Assembly: GCA_963576475.1 (NCBI GenBank)
Contig: OY754978.1
Coordinates: 8,492,299 to 8,556,298 of the forward strand
Origin: Molanna angustata
Lineage: Eukaryota > Arthropoda > Insecta > Trichoptera > Molannidae
Length of the DNA stretch: 64,000 bases
Reading direction: 5' to 3'
Made by a program: the position numbers and the translations under genes. The notes under the pieces are model-generated. The model worked only from the letters and a program-made list of their open reading frames with translations, did no database searches and was not told the origin of the DNA. Shown here one piece after another: positions 14,401 to 23,766 of this stretch. Each line of letters opens with the position of its first letter. The first letter of the stretch is position 1.

Positions 14401-17400
14401 AGCGACTCTTTTCATCTCCGTGTAAGAGGTACAATGCATGTCGCGGCACACCTGTTCTAAATACTCCCGGCGGGGACGCCCTCTGCCAGTTGTACCCTCA
14501 ACCATTCCCTCTAAGATGATATGTAGGAGATCCTCGTGTCGCAACACATGGCCTATCCAATTTGCACGCCTTTTCGATATGGTGTTTGACAGGTGCCTGG
14601 TTTCCTTAATTCTGCTGAGAACCTCATCATTTGTTATATGGTCCCTCCAAGATATGCCAAGCATTCGGCGATAGGTCCACATCTCGAAGGCATCCAATCT
14701 TTTGCGTTCTCTTTCACCTATGCACCATGTCTCACAACCATATAACAAAATACTCCATACAAATGTCTTCACTAGTTCCTTTCGGAGTTTAAGGTCCATG
14801 TTGTTGGACTCGAACATCTTGGATTTTTTGTTGAAGGCGAGTTTTGCCTGGTGAATGCGACTGTCCACCTCTCTACTTGAACGGCCATCCCATGTGATTC
14901 TACTCCCTAGATACACAAATTCTTTCACATTCTTGAGAGCAGCTCCAGACATCAGTAGATTCATTTGGCGTTCATCCCTGCCTACAGTTAGTACCTTAGT
15001 TTTATCCTTATTTATTTTCATGTTGTACTTTTCGTTTAGGACTAACTCCATAGTTTCTAAGGTTTCTTTTAGTTCTTCTTCACTATCCGTTATCAGAGCG
15101 ATGTCGTCTGCAAATCTGATCATATCTACCTTTTGTCCATGGATTCTGATGCCTCTTCTATGTTCCATTACTTCTCTTATTTCATCTATCGCACATTGAA
15201 TATAGCCGTTAAAAAGCATTGGAGAGAGAGAGCAGCCTTGTCTCACACCTTGTCTTATATTTGCCTCTTTTTCTTCTTTTCCACATCTGATTATGGCGGC
15301 TTCGTTTTTGTAAAGAGCTTGGATGATACGTCTGTCTCTATACTTTACACCAATCCCACCTAGTATTTCAAAAAGTTTCTTCCATTCTACTTTGTCGAAA
15401 GCCTTCTCTAAATCCACAAAGCCAACATACGTGTATTGATTTCTTTTTATTCTTTTTTCGAGAATTACGCGTAAAGATAATATAGCTTCTCTGGTTCCCA
15501 TTCTCCTTCTAAATCCAAATTGATCTTTACTAATTGCTTGCTCTCGTATTGATCAGGATATTCCAGTCATCTGACTTCCTAATTATTGATATTAATTTCT
15601 TTGTTGTAGGTCTGAATCCTTGTCCCGGTTTTACAAATGTTACAACTGACTGTTTCCATGTGGTTAATCCTTTGTCGGCTCTTGCCACAAATAAATGCAT
15701 TCGCACCGTAATTAATTTTATCCATGCCACCGTCAAATTAATGAATCTTATCAGATAAATTGAGATTGTTTTGGAATACTTGTAGGTATGACGAAAATAA
15801 AAATGTCCAACCAGTCCTGTGATGTGTCTGCTGTGACCCCTGGTGGGACGGGTAGTTCAGAGTTTGTTGAGAGACGCCGCGCATCATTGGAGAGATATCT
15901 TAATAGAACTGCGCAGCATCCAGTGCTCTGTATTGATCCTGATTTTAGAATGTTTCTCGAAGCAGGTTGGTACCTACCTATTATATTATGTTTCAACTTT
16001 ATCGTACACTCATGTAATTTTGTTTGAAATTGCATTTCTTTCGTTATTGTTTGAACAGTTTTTGTGTGTCACTGTGTATCTCCCATACAAATTTTTCACA
16101 TTGTTTGCCTGTTCTAGGTAGTTTAACGGTGTTTTAAGACAAATTTCATATATCACAAATCAAATTTTATTTTGATATGCGTGTTTATATTGTTATATCT
16201 TGGAATAATATGACGAAACCTCTACAAATTACTATATTCTCGATAGTTGTGCATTGTAGAAGCGAAAAGTTGTCAAAAAAATTGCTTTTTTATAATATCT
16301 ACAATGGTGTTTGCTTGAGTATTCGTCTGATGAAATTATTCGTTATATTTTCCATATTCGTATTTTGAAATGTGAAAAACATATGAAAATATTAACTACC
16401 ACAAACGTCAAAATTATAATGGCAGATGGCGGCTGGCGGCTCTGCGCATGCGCGAGTGCGAAATTACAACTTTGTCGGATTATTTTTTGTTGTACGCTTG
16501 TTGTAACTACCCAGTCGTTATACAGCGTTTATTAGTAAGATTTTCAAATAATCACTGCACGGGCTTTACATGGTGTGTAACTAAAACACTGGTCAACGGG
16601 TGTGCAGTAGATTTTTATTCTGAAATACCTATAGACAAAAGAAACTAAACATACAGAAGATGGCGCAGTATGAAACATTAAAACTTATACACAAAATAAA
16701 AATAGGAAAAATAGAAGACCCTGAACTAAGGACTTAAGAAGAAAACACAAATCCAGAACTACAACACACATACAAAAAGATTACTTTGTAACTGAGAAAG
16801 CTACAAAAAAATTGGACACGAAAAATAATGTGTTTGTGGACTCTGTGACTATATTAATTTGCCAGAACAACTGAAAACTATGAACGGAAAAGCATTCCAA
16901 CAGGAATTAATAACCAGACTTTGTATCAAGAACTAGAGTGTTGCTGTATTTGAAAAATATATCAAATAACAATGTTGATTATTAATTACTGTCATGAGCA
17001 AATTGGCTCTTTAATAATTATTATAACTAAATGTTTTAGTGTGACTCTGACAATGATCTTTGACATACTGATACCTGTATGTATTCGAATGTATAAATAC
17101 TGTAATAAACTGTATTTTACAATAAATGAATAAAATAAAAAAATGCATGGTATAAGAGGACATACCTAGATACAAATGATATTAAAATCTGCGATTTTCA
17201 CCTATAGAAAAGGGATACGACTGGCTAACACAATCACTCCCATGTGTCAGACTTACCTTTTACATATCTATATTCAATAAGAAAGAAAGTAACAAAAAAC
17301 CAGCCACACATAAATGATTTTTATGACATTGCTATCTCTTATTATATTGATATTGTTTTTTTTTTCTCTGTAACTAAAGTCAATAAGAATAAAAGAGATT

Positions 17401-20400
17401 GAGGAATATTGCAATTTGAGACTAAAATAGTTTTAAAATTAATAAATTCAATACCAATATTTTTTTTTTCAATCTATTTCAATATTGAACTTTGTGACTG
17501 TTTTTTTTATGTATAATTTCAGAAGTACATTTGCCCAAGGCTACGAGCACTTCAGCATTGAGTGGGGCCGGAGTTTTGAGACTGTTTAACAAAGTAGGGG
17601 AAACCGTTAACAAAATCACATACAAAATGGATGAAACTGATTCTGTAAGTTTTGATATATACTGTGTTGCTTTATTTAGAAACTCTCGCTTTAATGATGA
17701 ATGTTTCTGTATAATTTGGATGTTCCTCTAGATTTGTCTTGAGTGTATTTTGACTTGTTTTTATTTAATGTTGCCACCATGATTCAGGTTTTTCCTAGTT
17801 TGATCTTTTTGGATTACATTTCAAGTCTTAAGCAATATCGCTGTGGATTTTTTTCACCGTTGCTTAATCGTAGCATTTCTATAGTAATATTTACTGCTGT
17901 GTTATACCTAAGAGACTGTTATATCAGGTAAAGAATGTTCTACACCGCCCTTGTCAACTTTATGTGACTTATGGTCGAGTTGCAGCTATATTTTAGTTTA
18001 TTACACATATAAAAATCTCTTGTAGGCATCTGTTATTCATCACAACATGCTCTTAATAGGGATTGAACATGTGAAAGAGAGAATATATGAAATCTGTGGT
18101 GTTTATTTTTTACCAACGAAATTAATTTGTCAGTCTAAGCAAAATAAATTTGATTCATTAAAATTATTGTAGTGGTGAACAACATGCAAGTTATTTATTA
18201 CCATTCAAAACATTCTTCTTCTCAGCTTAATCCCGTCCACTCTTGGACAAAGGCCTCCTCCGTTTCCTTCCACGCCACTCTATCTTGTGCTTTAAGCATC
18301 CAATTTGACACCAGCATGACAGATGATGTCATCCCTCCATTTCATTCGCGGTCTGCAAAAACCTCTGGTTGTCATTCGCAGTCTCCAAGCTAACATTATT
18401 CTTGGCCATCTGTCTTCAGTGTACCTAGGTACGTGGCCTGCCCATCTCTATTTCGGGTAAGAATGCGGTGAACGACATGAGCCATTTTTGTTCTTTTCCT
18501 GATGACGTCATTTTGCACCCTGTCTCTCAGACTTAATCCCAGCACAATTCTTTCCATGGCTCTTTGGGTGACCCTTAGTTTTTAAATAAATTCAGTAGAA
18601 CTTTATATTTTTGTTTTTTTTTCATTTGTGAGAATAAGGAGATGAAATTTGAATTTGAAGAAGTGAGGTTAAGTCTTAATATTATTTATTTTATACATTG
18701 CTGAACGCTTATTGAGATTTTAAAAAGAAAATATTATAATCAATATTTAAATAATTAAAATTTGTATACATAAACAGAGTTTTATAAAATATGAAACATG
18801 TTATAATATACTATTTGTGAAAAGATAAATCAAAGTGATATTTTGTATTTTAAAAATGCAGACTATATGGGCCGGTATTACAGTCGGCCCTCAACTCATT
18901 GAGTTTGTTAAACTCAAGATTAATGTTAAGGGGAGATTGAATCCATTTCCGTATTACAGTGCAATATGACATGTCAGTTACTAAATCTTCAATTATAGAC
19001 ATATTTTACTTTTTCTTTGGTTATTATCTGTCAAATTTTAAATAACCTCAAATAATACGAACTACAAAACGGGACGCTACGACTTGAAATACTATTGTTT
19101 TATTATCCATCATGGTAAATTTAATTTTTTTCACCACAATAATGCTTTTAAATGCCCATGTTCATTTCAATATGGTTGTCAGTTTGTTTTGTTGTGTGGC
19201 GCCACTATCGATACAACTAATGCCTCTAGTGATAGAACACTGAAACTACACTCGTTGCCTAGCAACGAGTCGAGAAATGACAGTTGACTCACCATTAAGT
19301 ACTTAATCCGTCAGAAATGTTGTTAAATATTTGTCGTTTTAGTGACGTATTTGAGGGAAGATTAGGCCTAATCGGACACTGTAATACGCTATATTTTTGT
19401 AAAACTTGAGTTTAGTTCTTAAACTGAGACTGTAATACCGGCCCTATGATACTTTCAGTAAATGGAAAATGGGCAATAAACAAGCATAAATTGTAGGAGA
19501 ACATAAATTCAAAGTTCTACTGTTGTAATTGTGAATTGAAAAGAAAAAGAAATATAAGTAAGTAGTTTAACTGAGGTCGTAATTTTTTCTCTTTTTCAAA
19601 ATAACAATGACAACGTCAGGCGGATGGCAAGGTGAGGATTGTTACCAAGCCATTGTGCATTTTTAATTTTCTTTAGAGTTTGTTTGATTATACGTAATAT
19701 TAGAGAACAGAATTTTGCATACAAATAATATAAATAAGTAATTTATTTAAATAAATTGTAATTGTTATTCAGATTTTTTTTCTTATTATTTTGTACAGTT
19801 ATTATTTTTTTTAATTTGTAAATATCAAAATACCCGGTAGGTATTTTTCTACGTAATTTTGGTTTTCAGATTTCTCACTAAAACAAAATGATTAAAACTA
19901 TAACATTTAAATTTTTGTTGACTGCCTTAGTACATCGGTCAGTCGTTTGACTTCTGTACTGGCGTCTTCGGTTCAATTATTAGCAGAGCAATATAAAGAA
20001 AGATTTTAAGCTCAACAGTAGTTCAAGCGAAAAAAATGTCTTACTTATAAACGTAAACTATCTAACAAGAAGAGCGTGATTAACGAAAATGTTTACTTAT
20101 AAACCGTACCTGTCTTTATTACACCTTTATTTAGTAGACGTCAAGTTAGGACAGGTCGAGAGGATGTTTAACACTTGACTAACGCGTCATAACAAATATT
20201 TCAAAATGGCGTATCTTTTACATATGATCCGAAGCATATTTGAAATCGACAGAAAAATTTAATCCTTATAACGTTTTTCCTTGTTATTCTTCATCACAAT
20301 CGTGTTTAATTGACTCAACATGGCAAAACGTGGTGTTTGTTTTCATTTTTCGATGTCAGTTATCCAAAGATTACATGCATTTATCTATTTTTTGACATCT

Positions 20401-23400
20401 GTGAAGCCAATGCGGCCATATGAAAAAAAAAAATGAGAGTGTTCATAAACAATTTGGTGAACTAGTTAGTCACATCTTAGTGTATAAGTAAGATTTTTTA
20501 ATACCGATTTTAACTATTTTAGTCGTGAGTATCTAGTTGCGCGTTTAGTAAGCTTTTAACAAAATCTAATAAGTAAGACCGTTAAATGTTTTTTCTTTTT
20601 ATTTTACATTTTTGTTTAGTCATTTAATTACTCACATCCTCCCTCAACACAAGCCAATAATCTTTAAGTGGGAGGTGATATTGTAAAATATATAATAAAT
20701 TTTGTATGTTCATATATTTTTTTATGATATGAATAAAGAAAATAAATAAAAAATTATGAAAGAGATATTTTGAGAAAGACATGTTGGATACTAGAATAAC
20801 AAGAGCTTGTATGGAATATTTTATACCTACCACATCATAGATATAAATAAATTTTTTTAAAATAATGTATATGTCCTTGAAACAAGTACATATACATCCT
20901 CATACACTCCCCAAATTAAGGATAAATGCTTGTGCATAGGTGAACAAAATCAGTCGTGGCAGGATTCAAACTCGCGACCACTGGATTAATAATCCTGCGC
21001 GTCATTACTCTGCCACCACCCATCTAATCCCGTCACCCATCATATTATATTATGTTCGCACTCGTTGATTGTTTCTTTTTGCACTATGGTGCCGAGATTG
21101 CTAATCTAGAGGGCTCCATGAGCTACTTTTCGTGCTATGCATTTTTTTTTTTTTGTCGTTCACTTAGCGTTCTGTGAAGGGGCCGATTACAGTCCCCATA
21201 GGCAGAGCGGGTGGTGGTGGGAGAAAAAATTATATTATGAAATGAATTAAAAATTGTAAATTTAAATAGTGCATATTATAAGTTTTGTTTACTTACGTAT
21301 ATTCTTACGTAGACATGTAAAAAAAAAAAAATTCTATATAGTTTGGTAGTTTTGAATTGTATCGGTATATAGTATGTCCTATTCTGATTCGTCTAAGTTT
21401 ATCCGTCTGAATTTTAGTATAAGAGAAATGTCAAAAAGTTAACTGCATTTATATGGGACTCATTACGACACGCGGTCGCCCGTTGGTTTAGACATTTTCG
21501 TAATCTGAAACAAATCAGAATAGGACATATTGAATGATATTTTTTGTGCACCGAGTTCATTCTTATACTAAATTTGTCAAATTTTTTGTTTTAGTAATTG
21601 ACTTTAAATAAATTGTGTGATGTGTTATTTAACAAGTGAGGGAGTGCCTCTGGGGTTTGAGTTTTTTGAATATGACAACATCGCAAATACAGATGATAAC
21701 ATAGCGTGATATTTTAAAAGTATTACTACTGTGTCGATATCTGTAAAAACTGTGTTGTATTTATAAAATGATTTAGAATATTGTCCATAGATGCCTCTGC
21801 TATGCATATTTTGAATTTATTTCCCATAGAGTGTCTTTTATAGACCATCCCCCCTAGGCAACGTGTCATTTAGCTCAAAAAAGAAACAAGAAAAGATAAC
21901 TCAATGTATGGAAGTGACAGTTGCCAGTCACGTGACAACTATCACTTCCATACATCGAGTTATCTTATCTTGTTTACTTTCTTGAGTTAAATGACACATT
22001 GTCTAGGGAGGCATATCTTTGAGGAACGTCAACAAGTCTTTAATGAAAAGTTATAATGGATTTTGAAAAACATCCATAATCCCCCACTTGTTAATTCATG
22101 TTACTTTTGTGTTTTTGCATGAAACACAATCATTATAAAAACAGTTTGCATTTTTTACAGTATAAATTTTTTAATCATATTTTTTACTTTGCATTTTGGG
22201 TACTTATTAATTATAGTGGCACTGTGTTTTAATTGATAATCAATGATTAAATAAGACATGGAACAGCAGTTGATATTGGTTTGTTATTAAGGGGGGGACT
22301 GCTGCCAACGTACCTATTTTTCAATTTGATATACCATCATTATTTCTAATCAAATCGTTTTGAAAAAAATAATTTAGATAGTTTGGGTATTAATAAAGAA
22401 AAATATATCTTTACTTTTTGATAATGTTTGGTATAAATTCTTGTAGAAAAATAATGGCATACACCGAATTTCAACGAAATATCAAAAATTATATTGGGTT
22501 ACTTATAAATTTTGTCAAATGTCAAATAAAAGGCTCAATCGTATAATTATTTGTAAAGGAATATACATATTCGGTTGTAATGATGTGGGCCCTTATAATT
22601 ATCAAGTATCCAGTTTTGTTGCATAGTTTTGTTGTAGATAATCCAGACAGAATATGTACATAAGATTTATCTTTTTGAACTAGGCGCTTTGTATAATCTG
22701 TCTATTGAATACTGTATAATTTCATTTATCTAGTGGTTCGAGGAGCGCTGTTGTGCAGTTGAGGCATTGGACTCCGCCCTCCGAAGACTCCACTGTGCTG
22801 CCGAGGCTCTTGCCGGCAGTCGCAGGGAACTAGCCAGTCTGGTGGGAGGGGCAGCTCGTAGTGCCGCGGCATTGTCAGGGGCGGAAGAACACGCCGCGTT
22901 GGCCAGGGCACTTTCGCAGCTGGCAGACGTACAGGAGAAGGTGAGCTTTAACATTGTTTTTAGAGTGTGCTGTTATCAACTCTAAAATCTTAGTAACTGT
23001 CCGTTCCACTTTGTAACTCCTTTTGTATTTTTGAATTGTTAAGCTTGTATAGTTTTCAATTTGGTTATACTATCCTATTGTAGTAGAGTGTAAAATTATT
23101 AAAATTAATAATTAATTAGAATTAATACGTAAATCTTTTTCACTTTAGTGATGGAATTTTTTGTCTAGGTGGAGAATCTTCACAATGAGCAATCGAATAC
23201 GGATTTCTTTGTCCTATGTGAGTTGCTCAAAGACTACATCGGTCTTCTTGGTGCTATCAAAGATGTCTTTCATGAACGAGTCAAGGTATATATTTATAAA
23301 TGTTTTCGTATTTGAGTTTGTTATCAAAAACAATAGTTTTACTGCCTTACGATCTGTCATCGGCTGGTTTGTGTGATCACTTTATTTATATATTTCCCTA

Positions 23401-23701
23401 TCAATCCAATTTTTGAAAGTTCTAAATTTATTATTCATAAAAATCCTTTAACTAGAAATAAGCTGAAAAACATCATCGCCATCTATGAAGCAATGAAGAA
23501 ACTTTTTTGTAACGCCTACTTTGGAGCAAATTGGTTTGTAAACAATCGTCTTTATTGAGATGTTAAAAATTTGTCATAAAAATATCATTGACTCCCGACA
23601 GGGAAAAAATCCAGTGTTTGTGTTTATGCAACTAAAAATATTTGATTTGAAAATATTCCATTTATAATAATATAATGAAAATAAATGTTCCTATAATCTT
23701 C

Positions 23702-23766
<65 letters not shown>

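Noticed and set aside
14438..15363. Plus-strand frames of 76-114 codons
   Set aside because: Antisense to the RTE polymerase at 14312-15552.
19607..19631. ATG followed by eight codons and GTGAGG, resembling a short first exon (MTTSGGWQ)
   Set aside because: Too short to distinguish from chance; no promoter or partner exon on that strand apart from SNX, whose reading does not need it.
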